A stretch of DNA of 64,000 nt from RI-92 sp037384645 (GCA_037384645.1 JARRNT010000033.1:1-64000), one strand, 5' to 3'; positions 17,307-26,000 are shown, counted from the stretch's first letter. The notes: generated by a model not told the origin, from the sequence alone. Program-made: numbers and translations.

Positions 17307-17996
17307 ATGGCCACCCCGGTTAAACCTTCATTTCTAGGCAAGGCACAGCGCTATATCCTCACGGGCGTGCTGACCGTGATCCCCTTGTGGTTTACCTATG
17401 CCGTGTTCGAATTCTTCCTGCGTAACCTGTCACGCATTGGCCTGCCCTGGGCTCGCGCCCTGTCACGCCGAATCGAACAAAGCTGGCCACAGGTAGCCAA
17501 CTGGATCCTGACAGACTGGTTTCAGAGCAGCCTCGCTGTCGTGCTGACCGTCCTGGCCCTGTACCTGCTCGGCTGGATCGCCACCCGCGTCATCGGCCGC
17601 CGTATTATCGATTTGTTTGAATTCGTCATTCACCGTATCCCGCTGGTGCAGTCCGTCTACGGTGCCATTAAGAAATTTATCTCGGTGCTGCAGACGAAAC
17701 CCGATGAAGTCCAGCGCGTCGTCCTGATCGCCTTTCCCTCGCCGGAAATGAAAACTGTTGGTTTTGTCACCCGGGTCATGACGGATAAACACACCGGCAA
17801 ACAGCTGGCGGCCGTGTACGTACCGACGACGCCAAACCCGACCTCGGGTTATATCGAAATCGTACCCATTGAAAGCCTGGTCGCCACTGACTGGACGATG
17901 GATGAGGCCATGACGTTTATCATCTCCGGGGGTGCGGTGGCGCCGGAACATATCAAATACGAGAACCCGGCCGAGCCTTCAGCAGGCCCGCGCTGA
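17307..17996 (+). CDS. DUF502 family membrane protein
   Basis: A 229-residue protein with two transmembrane helices (about residues 15-38 and 70-95) and a C-terminal soluble domain. The segments LTGVLTVIPLWFT, RIPLVQSVYGAIKKF and the V-Y-VPTTPNPTSGY motif (about 171-183) are the hallmarks of DUF502. Members occur in bacteria and plants; the biochemical role is unknown. It is co-directional with and 10 nt after the TPR-like gene, and ends 7 nt before the convergent first FHA gene. Confidence 0.9.
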   Translation: MATPVKPSFLGKAQRYILTGVLTVIPLWFTYAVFEFFLRNLSRIGLPWARALSRRIEQSWPQVANWILTDWFQSSLAVVLTVLALYLLGWIATRVIGRRIIDLFEFVIHRIPLVQSVYGAIKKFISVLQTKPDEVQRVVLIAFPSPEMKTVGFVTRVMTDKHTGKQLAAVYVPTTPNPTSGYIEIVPIESLVATDWTMDEAMTFIISGGAVAPEHIKYENPAEPSAGPR

Positions 17997-18003
17997 AACA
18001 GAC

Positions 18004-18411
18004 CTATTTCTTTGACTTCTTTTTCTTTGCCTTTTTCTTGGTGATATACACGCCCGGGAACCAGGTCTTGTGCAACTGGGTGGTCTCATCCAGGTTATCG
18101 TTACTGTCATCCACGAAATGGAAGCTACTTTTCCCGATACGAATCACGTCATCGTGCTGAAGTTTCCTGAGCCTGACCTGCTCCTCATTGACGAAACAAT
18201 GGTTGGTACTGTCCTGGTCCTGCAGGTAATACTCAAATTGCAGCTGCGCCTGCTCCTGGGGAATGGCCTCGATGACGGCATGCTGTTTGCTGACCAGTTC
18301 GTCATCCAGGCAAATGTCGTTGTCGCTGCTGCGACCGATGGTGAAACGGGGTTTGTCAATTCGAAAGCGGACACCGGCGTCGGCATCCTGAAGTAAAATC
18401 AATAAAGCCAT
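18004..18411 (-). CDS. FHA-domain protein
   Basis: A 135-residue phosphothreonine-binding protein. FHA motifs: FTIGRSSDNDICL at about 23-35, then VSKQHAVIE, then DSTNHCFVNEEQV, each matching the GRxxxxD, SxxH and T-N pattern. A lysine-rich tail (TKKKAKKKKSKK) ends the protein. The start chosen is the ATG at 18411, just before the domain; the frame is open to 18456. It lies downstream of a second FHA gene on the same strand and near kinase and phosphatase genes, so it may read phosphorylation made by that kinase. Confidence 0.87.
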   Translation of the reverse strand: MALLILLQDADAGVRFRIDKPRFTIGRSSDNDICLDDELVSKQHAVIEAIPQEQAQLQFEYYLQDQDSTNHCFVNEEQVRLRKLQHDDVIRIGKSSFHFVDDSNDNLDETTQLHKTWFPGVYITKKKAKKKKSKK

Positions 18412-18513
18412 GGCAATCTGCATTGGTAAGGCAACGCAGAAGATTATAGTGGTCAACGGCGCCGACTGCGAGCCCGATGTCTGCCCGCAGTGCCCGGGAT
18501 CACGCAGTTGCGG

Positions 18514-18930
18514 TTATTCTGTCGCGATCAGTCTCAGACGACGGCTGAAATTCCAGGTCCTGGACGGGGTCTCACCTGCACCCGGCAGTTCGAAATCCAG
18601 TTCAACCGCATCCAGCAGGGGTAGCGGTCCGCTGGCATCGAATTTAAAACTGTTCTTGCCGATACGGATCATGTCCCCGTCATGCAGTCGGGTCCGGACA
18701 ATCGCGCGATCATTGACATAGGTATGATTGGTACTGGCCAGGTCCTGTAAATAAAACGCCAGCCCCTCTTCTTCCTCGACGATCTCAATGATGGCATGGT
18801 GCTTACTGACAAAGGCACAGGGCAGACAAATATCGTTCTCCGCCGTATCCCGGCCGATAGACAGGTAACGTTGATCGATCCGATATTTGATACCCGGCGC
18901 ACCGCTGGCAAATTGAATCAGCGCAGGCAT
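18514..18930 (-). CDS. FHA-domain protein
   Basis: A 138-residue protein with a full FHA domain: LSIGRDTAENDICL at about 24-37, VSKHHAIIEI, LASTNHTYVNDRAI and MIRIGKNSFKFD. A GGGAGGAGAG ribosome-binding site just upstream fixes the ATG at 18930. It differs from its neighbour in a C-terminal segment rich in proline and arginine in place of the lysine tail. The pair probably arose by duplication and likely shares one transcript. Confidence 0.88.
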   Translation of the reverse strand: MPALIQFASGAPGIKYRIDQRYLSIGRDTAENDICLPCAFVSKHHAIIEIVEEEEGLAFYLQDLASTNHTYVNDRAIVRTRLHDGDMIRIGKNSFKFDASGPLPLLDAVELDFELPGAGETPSRTWNFSRRLRLIATE

Positions 18931-19068
18931 ATCTCTCCTCCCACCCTCTGTCGTTTTGCAACTCATCACGTTTTTTATTGAGGGGAAAACGAGCATAGAT
19001 CAGCCAGACGATCAAAAAATGTGGGGTTCGTCACATTTTTTTAGGTTTTTGATCAGAGATTGTGCAAA

Positions 19069-19090
19069 GGGGTGCCCGTCGGGGCACCCC
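19069..19090 (-). terminator. Hairpin after the dienelactone hydrolase gene
   Basis: A 9-bp GC-rich stem (GGGGTGCCC with GGGCACCCC, 4-nt loop) 13 nt beyond the stop of the minus-strand hydrolase gene. On that strand it is followed by only three T, so it is an imperfect intrinsic terminator. Confidence 0.6.
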
Positions 19091-19102
19091 CTGGTTGCGG
19101 CC

Positions 19103-19888
19103 TTATTTAAATATTTGTTGAAGAAATACCTGTAATTTTGCCCAGGAGTCCTTGTCGGCCCTGGCGTTGTAAGCCAGCGGCAAATCGAATTTTTTGCCCA
19201 GGGCGGTGGCATCCGGGTTGGTAAAGGAGTGCTTCGCCCCCGGATAATTCACGAATTCATAGTGCACGCCGGCGTGCTGCATCTCCTGTTTGAACGCGGT
19301 TATCTGGGCCGGGGTGGTAAACGGATCCGCCTCACCGTTGAACACCATGACCCGGGCCTTGACGACCCCGGGCTTCGCCGGTGCTTTGGTCGCCAGGCTG
19401 CCATGGAAGCTGGCGACCCCTTTGAGATCAATGCCCTGTCTGGCCATTTGCAGCACGATACCACCACCGAAGCAGTAGCCGATGGCGGCGATCTTGTCTT
19501 TTTCGGTAAGCGGGTTGGCCTGCAGCTGTTTCAGCGCCGCCAGGAAGCGCTGCTTGGCCACTGGCATGTTATTACGCACCATGCCGGCGAACTTGCCGGC
19601 ATCCTTGGGATGGGTCGCAGTCTTGCCGTTGCCGTACATATCCAGGGCAAACGCCACATAACCCAGCTTCGCCAGCATCACCGCGCGATGGCGGGCATAG
19701 GCGTTTTGTCCCCACCACTCGTGCACCACCAGCACCCCCGGGCGCTTGCCCTTGAACTTGGTATCGTAGGCCAGGAAACCGGTGAGCCTGGTGTCGCCGC
19801 CATGATAGTGCACCACCTTGGTCACTACCCGGGCATGAACCGATGGCAGTGCCAGACTGAACAACAAGATCGCAATAAATTTACGCAT
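19103..19888 (-). CDS. Exported dienelactone hydrolase family protein
   Basis: A 261-residue alpha/beta hydrolase with a clear cleavable signal peptide (about residues 1-19, ending VHA). The nucleophile elbow is IGYCFGGG near residue 142, with cysteine as nucleophile as in dienelactone hydrolases. Later conserved segments are VFNGEADPF (acid residue) and YPGAKHSFTNP (catalytic histidine). The reading VVHEWWGQNAYARHRA is typical of the exported branch of the family. True substrate unknown. It stands between the FHA pair and the kinase gene without obvious connection to them. Confidence 0.88.
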   Translation of the reverse strand: MRKFIAILLFSLALPSVHARVVTKVVHYHGGDTRLTGFLAYDTKFKGKRPGVLVVHEWWGQNAYARHRAVMLAKLGYVAFALDMYGNGKTATHPKDAGKFAGMVRNNMPVAKQRFLAALKQLQANPLTEKDKIAAIGYCFGGGIVLQMARQGIDLKGVASFHGSLATKAPAKPGVVKARVMVFNGEADPFTTPAQITAFKQEMQHAGVHYEFVNYPGAKHSFTNPDATALGKKFDLPLAYNARADKDSWAKLQVFLQQIFK

Positions 19889-20113
19889 ACTCGCCTCCCG
19901 AGTCTGTTTGGAATAGCCGACGCGCGACCTGCCACATGTGATGTCGGTAATACATTCTGCTAGCGAAATAACGGCTTGTCACGATATTCCAAACACATTT
20001 TGCAGCCGGGCCGTTACCACAAAACTGGCGAGAGCTTGTGCAATCGCTCATGCCCCTGCCTGTTCCTGGCATGATATTTGGCAGCAGGCCCAGATTACCA
20101 CTAGAATCCCTGC

Positions 20114-20842
20114 ATGGCCGCAAAACGCATTTATCTCGACAGCTTCGATCTCAAGCCCGGTCGCATACTGGCACGCAAGTACGAAGTCATTTCTCAGCTG
20201 GGCGCCGGCTGGGAAGGCGAGGTATTTCTAATCCGGGAACTGGCCACCGGCATCGAGCGTACTGCCAAGATGTTTTTCCCGCAGCGCAACCCGCGTGACA
20301 AGGCGGTAAAATTTTACGCTAAAAAACTCCACAAGCTGCGCAATTGTCCCATCGTGATCCAGTACGGCGCCCAGGAGCACATCACGGTGAAGAGCCTGCC
20401 GGTTACCGTGCTGATCTCTGAATATGTCGAAGGCGAACTGCTTAGTCAGTTCATTGCCCGCCAGCCCGGCAAACGCCTGCAACCGTTTGCTGCCCTGCAT
20501 GTATTGCATGCCCTGGCCTGCGGCATGGAATGCGTACACGGCATCGGTGAATACCACGGTGATCTGCACACCGACAACATTATCCTGCAGCGCTATGGTC
20601 TAGAATTTGACATGAAACTGGTTGACCTTTTCCAGTCCCCTTCCTCGAAACGTGACGCGATACAAAGCGACACCGTTGATATGATTCACATCTTTCATGA
20701 AGTCCTTGGCGGTGCCAGGCATTATGCAAAACAACCTGCCGGGGTCAAGGCAATTTGTAACGGCCTGAAACGTACCCTGATCCTGAAGAAATTTCGCAGC
20801 GCCTCACAATTGCGGCGTTATATCGAAACCATGCAGTGGTAA
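20114..20842 (+). CDS. Serine/threonine protein kinase-like protein
   Basis: A 242-residue compact kinase fold. Glycine loop GAGWEGEVFLI (30-40), ATP lysine K52 in ERTAKMFF, catalytic loop HGDLHTDN (148-155) in place of the usual HRDLKxxN, and the metal aspartate in VDLFQ (D171), so the DFG motif reads DLF. There is no transmembrane or sensor domain. It precedes a PP2C phosphatase gene by 55 nt and lies 1.2 kb from two FHA genes, a gene set typical of Thr-phosphorylation switches. HGDLHTDN is also found in aminoglycoside- and LPS-kinase-like folds, so the protein substrate is an inference. Confidence 0.8.
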   Translation: MAAKRIYLDSFDLKPGRILARKYEVISQLGAGWEGEVFLIRELATGIERTAKMFFPQRNPRDKAVKFYAKKLHKLRNCPIVIQYGAQEHITVKSLPVTVLISEYVEGELLSQFIARQPGKRLQPFAALHVLHALACGMECVHGIGEYHGDLHTDNIILQRYGLEFDMKLVDLFQSPSSKRDAIQSDTVDMIHIFHEVLGGARHYAKQPAGVKAICNGLKRTLILKKFRSASQLRRYIETMQW

Positions 20843-20897
20843 GCATCAGCCAAGGAGTCAGGTTCTGGACAAGTCACTGTTATTTACGCAAACCGAC

Positions 20898-21680
20898 ATG
20901 CAGTCGGCGGAGTCATACCAACTCGGTTCAGGCGAGGTCGTGGTCTTTACCCACCGCTCCCCGGACAAGGACACGGTTAATGAAGATTGTGCCGCGTTAA
21001 TCCCGTATGACGATAACAACGCGGTCCTGGTCATCGCCGATGGTCTTGGCGGACTCCCGGGAGGCAGTACCGCCTCCAATCTTGCCGTGCGCCGGCTCAA
21101 GGCATCGGTCGAAAAGGCGGCAGTGGAACAAACCCCCTTACGCGAGGCGATCCTCGACGGGATTGAGCGTGCCAACCGCGATATCCTCGGCCAGTCCAGC
21201 GGCGCAGCCACCACCATCGCGCTGGTCGAAATCCAGGGTGAACGCATGCGTCCCTACCACGTCGGCGATTCGATGATCCTGTTATGCGGCCAGCGCGGCA
21301 AACGCAAACTGCAATCCGTTGCGCATTCACCGGTAGGCTATGCCGTGGAATCCGGGATGCTGGATGTCGACGAGGCTGTCCACCATGAAGAACGCCACCT
21401 CGTCTCCAATGTCGTCGGCGCCCCGGATATGCGAATCGAGATCGGTGCCAGCCAACGCATTGCCAAGCGCGACACCCTGGTCCTGGCCAGTGACGGGCTG
21501 TTCGATAACCTGTACCTGGATGAAATTGTCGAAACCGTCCGCAAAGGCGATCTGCCGGCTTCGGCCGAAAAATTGCTGGCGCTGACCCGGGAACGCATGA
21601 ACATGCCGCAAAGCGGCCAGCCCTGTCATCCGGATGACCTGACATTTATCCTGTTTCGGCGCAAAACCGCCAGCCACTGA
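20898..21680 (+). CDS. PP2C-type serine/threonine phosphatase
   Basis: Metal-dependent phosphatase likely reversing the upstream kinase. The 260 residues hold the PPM motifs: D30 in VNEDCA, D48 in VIADGLGG, HVGDSMILL, LASDGLFDN, and the final HPDDLTFILF. There is no membrane segment. The ATG at 20898 has no strong ribosome-binding site, whereas AAGGAG at 20852-20857 sits 8 nt before an in-frame CTG at 20865, which would add 11 residues; the true start may be there. Confidence 0.9.
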   Translation: MQSAESYQLGSGEVVVFTHRSPDKDTVNEDCAALIPYDDNNAVLVIADGLGGLPGGSTASNLAVRRLKASVEKAAVEQTPLREAILDGIERANRDILGQSSGAATTIALVEIQGERMRPYHVGDSMILLCGQRGKRKLQSVAHSPVGYAVESGMLDVDEAVHHEERHLVSNVVGAPDMRIEIGASQRIAKRDTLVLASDGLFDNLYLDEIVETVRKGDLPASAEKLLALTRERMNMPQSGQPCHPDDLTFILFRRKTASH

Positions 21681-21741
21681 ACCCGTCCGCTAAATGCCGG
21701 TCCTAGTGATGTCGAGACCATCACCCATTATAATAGTGTCC

Positions 21742-23103
21742 ATGTTGTTGACTGCACGCCTGTTCATTACCCTGTTTCTCGCCCTGCCCCTCACGCTGAG
21801 TATGGCCATGGCGGCACCCGTTTCACACTCCCGCGAAATCGATATCACGGCGCAAGACCACAGCATGCTCAGCCTGCGGCAATTCCCGGCCCAGGGTCAC
21901 TATCTGGCGATCTGGATCGCGAGTGGTTATGGCCTCTCTCCCCGGGACGTGCAACTGGCCAGCGGCCTGGCCCGGCAGGGCGTGGAAGTCTGGCAAATTG
22001 ATTTTGCCCAGGCCATGTTCAAGGTAGGCGGCAGTAATTTTTTACGTAAACTCAACCCGAATTACGTGGTAGACCTCATCCATGCCGCCCGCACACGTAC
22101 ACATAAACATATCGTACTGATTTCACATTCCTATGGCGCAATCCCGGCCTTACGCGGGGCTACCCTGTGGCAACAGTCACATAATGCCGGAGATCGGGTG
22201 CGCGGCGTGATTCTGATGTCGCCTGACCTGTACGCATCGATCCCGGCACTGGGCCTGCCGCCGGATTATCTGCCCATCGTGCACACGACCAACATCCCGA
22301 TCGTGATTTACCAGTCCGGCAAGCGTGGTAATGCCGGACAGTTTCCCCGTCTGTTAAAGGCCCTGGTCCAGAGCAATCACTCGGTCTTTTTCCGGTTCAT
22401 GCCATCAGTGACCAGCCCGCTGTATCCCGGCGATACCAGTGCCCCGACCATGCGGCTACTGCGCAAGCTACCGTCAGAATTGCATGGGGTAATTCGAATG
22501 CTCGACAGACTGCCTGCCCCCAAAAAGGTGCCGCAATATGCCTTTCGCACGGAACAGATCGTACCGCTGGACTCGCGCCTGAAACCCTATCGAGCACAAC
22601 CCAGACCCCGCAGTATTTCCCTGGTCAGCGCCGATGATCGCCATTTCCATATTGACGACTACAAGGGCAAAGTTTCTGTCATCAATTTCTGGGCCAGCTG
22701 GTGCCACCCCTGCCGCGAAGAGATTCCCTCACTCAATCGCCTGCGCAAGAAAATGCGTGGCAAGCCTTTTCAGCTGATTTCCATTAATTACGCTGAAAAT
22801 GCAAAAACCGTAAAGGCCTTTCTCAAGCACGAGAAGGTCGATTACCCGGTCTTACTCGATATGAATGGCAAGGTCTCGGCCAAATGGAACGTCATAGCCT
22901 ATCCGTCGACGTTTGTTATCGGTAGTGATGGCAAAATTCATTATGGCGTGAATGCCGCCATCGAGTGGGACTCGCCACATGTCATCCACCTGCTCGACAA
23001 GCTGATGCCACAAAAGCTGAGCAACCACGCTGCACATGAAAACTTTGCCGCTGTCCGTCAATCTCAAACAGCGCAGCCTGGCTCAAACCCGGTAACCGAC
23101 TGA
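21742..23103 (+). CDS. Periplasmic alpha/beta-hydrolase fused to a TlpA-type thioredoxin domain
   Basis: A 453-residue exported protein in two parts. After a signal peptide (about 1-25), residues 30-260 form a hydrolase-like domain with a nucleophile elbow SHSYG (128-132) and a strand-rich start. Residues about 290-430 are a TlpA/ResA-like thioredoxin domain: VINFWASWCHPCREE with the redox pair C321/C324 (WCHPC), and the cis-proline loop IAYPSTFVIGSDGK. Signal peptide and WCHPC together place it in the periplasm, probably as a thiol reductase. The fusion of the two folds is unusual. A start 16 codons earlier, at 21694, is possible. Confidence 0.85.
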   Translation: MLLTARLFITLFLALPLTLSMAMAAPVSHSREIDITAQDHSMLSLRQFPAQGHYLAIWIASGYGLSPRDVQLASGLARQGVEVWQIDFAQAMFKVGGSNFLRKLNPNYVVDLIHAARTRTHKHIVLISHSYGAIPALRGATLWQQSHNAGDRVRGVILMSPDLYASIPALGLPPDYLPIVHTTNIPIVIYQSGKRGNAGQFPRLLKALVQSNHSVFFRFMPSVTSPLYPGDTSAPTMRLLRKLPSELHGVIRMLDRLPAPKKVPQYAFRTEQIVPLDSRLKPYRAQPRPRSISLVSADDRHFHIDDYKGKVSVINFWASWCHPCREEIPSLNRLRKKMRGKPFQLISINYAENAKTVKAFLKHEKVDYPVLLDMNGKVSAKWNVIAYPSTFVIGSDGKIHYGVNAAIEWDSPHVIHLLDKLMPQKLSNHAAHENFAAVRQSQTAQPGSNPVTD

Positions 23104-23505
23104 TTACCCTGGCGCCCGCCCGATCCTGCCAGTAGTCAAACCTGTTGGAAGGCAACGAGCACGGCAGTGTTCCGTTGATCGCGGCGGTTACCATTACCAC
23201 GACAAATATCTGCATTACACTGCAATATTACCTTTACGAATTTTCTCGATAAAATCGTTCTAGCAGGACAACTAGAGATTGACGGGTACACGCTCACCAC
23301 ACTCACTAAGAGTGTTGGTGGTTAACCCGTTACGTCAGGTACTATCGTGTAGTGTTGTTGTTACTGGCTTTCACCTCATATAACAACGCAAGCTGGCTCT
23401 TCAGGATTAAAACCATTCACCACCAGTCAGCTCTTATGCTATTTTTGCCCAAACCGGCAATGTCACCTACAATAGGCCGACTATGAAACAGGATAATCGA
23501 CAGCC
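23104..23505. other. Intergenic region with a structured element
   Basis: About 400 bp without a supported gene. A two-part stem-loop at 23282-23330 is listed separately. The region also serves as the 5' region of the P-loop ATPase gene; no clear promoter could be picked. Confidence 0.5.
23282..23330. other. Two-tier stem-loop, possible RNA or regulatory element
   Basis: An outer stem ACGGGT (23282-23287) / ACCCGT (23325-23330) encloses an inner stem CACCACACTC (23295-23304) / GAGTGTTGGTG (23310-23320) with one bulged T and a 5-nt loop (ACTAA). No T run follows, so it is not a standard terminator. Confidence 0.5.
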
Positions 23506-24345
23506 ATGAAACTGAGTGTCAACGCCTTTCGCGAGTGGGAACACAAATCCATCACCCTGCTAGGCATGTCAGGTGTCGGTAAGACACGGCTGGCGGCCAT
23601 GCTACGCAAACACGACTGGTTTCACTATTCCGGTGATTACCGGATCGGCACGCGTTACCTGGACGAACCGATACTGGATAATATCAAGTCAAAGGCCATG
23701 CAGGTCCCTTTCCTGCGCGACCTGTTGCGAAACGATTCTATATATATAGCCAACAATATTACCGTTGATAACCTGCAACCTGTCGCCAGCTTCCTCGGCA
23801 AACTGGGCAACCCCGAATCCGGCGGTTTGCCGCTGGAGGAATTTAAATATCGCCAGGCCCTGCATCATGACGCCGAAATCGCCGCCATGCGCGATGTCCC
23901 GGGATTTATCAACAAGGCTCGCGAGATCTATGGCTATAAGCACTTTATCAACGATGCTGGAGGCAGTGTCTGCGAACTCGATGACCCGGACGTGGTGGCG
24001 CAACTGGCCGAACACACGCTGATCATATACATCCAGACCAGTGACCAGGATGTTCAGGAATTGATTCGCCGTGCTGAAAAAGATCCCAAGCCCCTTTACT
24101 ATCGCGAGTCTTTTCTGGATGAAATGCTGGATACGTACATGCAGGAACGTCAGTTCGACTATGTAGCCATGATTGAACCTGATGATTTTGTTCGTTGGGT
24201 CTTCCCTCGCCTGGTAAATGCCCGTATTCCGCGCTATGAAGATATTGCAAAACGCTACGGGTACACCATCACCACGGCAGACATGTGGCAAATCCAAAGC
24301 GAACAGGACTTTTTAAGCCTGATCGAAAACGCACTGGGTCAATAA
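23506..24345 (+). CDS. P-loop ATPase/kinase-like protein, function unknown
   Basis: A 279-residue soluble protein with a Walker A motif GMSGVGKT at residues 20-27 and a possible Walker B strand HTLIIYIQT. The charged HHDAEIAAM and FINDAGGSVCEL segments may bind substrate. I recognise the type as a gammaproteobacterial P-loop protein of unknown role, not a known metabolic kinase. The gene precedes metA by 22 nt, so the two are probably co-transcribed, hinting at a link to methionine or one-carbon metabolism, which is an inference. Confidence 0.75.
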   Translation: MKLSVNAFREWEHKSITLLGMSGVGKTRLAAMLRKHDWFHYSGDYRIGTRYLDEPILDNIKSKAMQVPFLRDLLRNDSIYIANNITVDNLQPVASFLGKLGNPESGGLPLEEFKYRQALHHDAEIAAMRDVPGFINKAREIYGYKHFINDAGGSVCELDDPDVVAQLAEHTLIIYIQTSDQDVQELIRRAEKDPKPLYYRESFLDEMLDTYMQERQFDYVAMIEPDDFVRWVFPRLVNARIPRYEDIAKRYGYTITTADMWQIQSEQDFLSLIENALGQ

Positions 24346-24367
24346 CAAGGGCCGGAGGTTAACAAGT

Positions 24368-25438
24368 ATGCCATTGGTGGCACATACCGCATTACCCAGT
24401 TTCCATCGCCTGCGCGAACAGGGGGAGACAGTCCTGGAGCGGGATCATGCCCTGCAACAGGATATCCGTGAGCTGCACATCGGCCTGCTCAACATGATGC
24501 CCGATGCCGCACTGGAGGCGACCGAGCGCCAGTTTTTTCGACTGGTTGGTGAAAGTAACCAGATCGCACAGTTCTATATGCACCCGTTTACCATCACTAA
24601 CCTGCCACGCAGTGAAAAGGGACGTGCGCATATTGAGCAATACTATGAGACTTTTGATCAGATCAAACAGGCCGGTCTTGATGCACTCATCATTACCGGC
24701 GCCAACGTGCTGGGACCGGAACTCTCAACCCAGCCATTCTGGCAACCCCTGATCGACGTCATCGACTGGGCCTATGAAAATGTCACCTCGACACTATGCT
24801 CCTGCCTGGCAACCCATGCAGTACTGGAATTTCGCTATGGCCAGAAACGACGGCCCCTGGGTTTCAAGCGTTGGGGGGTTTATTCACATCGGGTCGTGAC
24901 GCGCACGCATCCGCTGATCGTCGGCGTCAATACCCGGTTTGATGTGCCGCACTCACGCTTCAACCAGATCGATCGCAGCCAGTTCGATGCTGCAGGGCTG
25001 CCGGTGCTGGTGGAAAGCCAGACGGCCGGCGTACATCTCGCCACCAGTGCAGATCAGCTCCGCCTGATTTTTTTCCAGGGCCACCCGGAATACGACAGCA
25101 TCAGCCTGCTCAAGGAATACAAACGCGAGGTGATACGATTCATCAATGGCGATATCAGTGAGTACCCGCCCTTCCCGGAAAATTATTTCAGCCTGCAAAG
25201 GCAGGCCATTCTCGACGAGTACCGCGTTGCCGTCATCCGCGCCCGACAAAAATCGGCACCAATTCCGGCGTTTCCCGAGGCCCTGATCCGCCGGGATCTG
25301 GATAACACCTGGCACGATACCGCCGAGGCCATCATCAATAACTGGATCGGCGCTGTCTACCAGGTCACCAGCGTGGATCGGAAAATGCCTTTCAAAAAGA
25401 TCATCAACCCCGATGACCCGCTGGGACTCAGAAACTGA
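24368..25438 (+). CDS. metA: Homoserine O-acyltransferase, MetA family
   Basis: Activates homoserine by O-acylation, first step of methionine synthesis. The 356 residues exceed E. coli MetA (309). Catalytic cysteine C146 in CSCLATHA (144-151), and the H239/E241 pair in FQGHPEYD, match C142, H235 and E237 of E. coli. The nucleophile context SCLATHA differs from the SICWGAQA type and belongs to the branch with a CLAxHA motif. Whether it uses succinyl- or acetyl-CoA cannot be told from sequence. A GGAGG lies just before the start (24354-24358). Read with the P-loop ATPase upstream. Confidence 0.9.
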   Translation: MPLVAHTALPSFHRLREQGETVLERDHALQQDIRELHIGLLNMMPDAALEATERQFFRLVGESNQIAQFYMHPFTITNLPRSEKGRAHIEQYYETFDQIKQAGLDALIITGANVLGPELSTQPFWQPLIDVIDWAYENVTSTLCSCLATHAVLEFRYGQKRRPLGFKRWGVYSHRVVTRTHPLIVGVNTRFDVPHSRFNQIDRSQFDAAGLPVLVESQTAGVHLATSADQLRLIFFQGHPEYDSISLLKEYKREVIRFINGDISEYPPFPENYFSLQRQAILDEYRVAVIRARQKSAPIPAFPEALIRRDLDNTWHDTAEAIINNWIGAVYQVTSVDRKMPFKKIINPDDPLGLRN

Positions 25439-25458
25439 ACTTCACCTTGCGGAAAATC

Positions 25459-25802
25459 CTAATCTTTGCGCAGTTTCAGCGATTGATTGTATAACGCCGG
25501 ATCGTCCCAGTCCCGATTGCCTACCGCACGGCGGATGACCTTGCCTTTCGGATCGACAATATAGGTCGTCGGCAGGCCGATCACCGGGTATTGCTTGATC
25601 ACCCGACCGTGCATATGCAGTAACAGGGGAAAGCTGACAGGATAAGATGCCAGGAACTCGAACACCTTGTCGGCACTTTCACCAACATTGATGGCCAACA
25701 GCTGGGCGCCTCTGCCCTTGAGCTTTTCCACATGCGTTGCATAGACGGCATTTCACGCCGGCAAGGCGGACACCAGTGCAACGGTTCGCCTTGATTGAAT
25801 GG
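25459..25802 (-). pseudogene. Broken TlpA-type thioredoxin gene
   Basis: The C-terminal 90 residues read in one frame (25731-25459): LKGRGAQLLAINVGESADKVF, then VIGLPTTYIVDPKGKVIR, the TlpA cis-proline loop. The active site HWCPPCRREMPSMQRMW lies just upstream in a different frame; one missing G after CGCATGTGG accounts for the shift (MW-EKLKG becoming MW-KSS). In addition, the usual VNFWA stretch before WCPPC and the whole N-terminal part with a signal peptide cannot be found. This is a decayed gene or an error-rich stretch. The 200 bp beyond it to 26000 hold no gene I can support. Confidence 0.8.
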
Positions 25803-26000
25803 AAAACGAATGCCTGTTTGCCGCCAAATTTGCTGAGAACAGGCAGGTGTCTACCGCGAAATTTTATGCTGCAAACGAATGCAATAATCTATTCACCCAC
25901 ACCGCGCTGGCTAACACGGCGATGGCCGCAACCGGGATTCCGGTTTGCAAGGTGATTTTTATCCTGTTTCCCCGGCCTCACTCGGGCTAAAATTCAGCTT

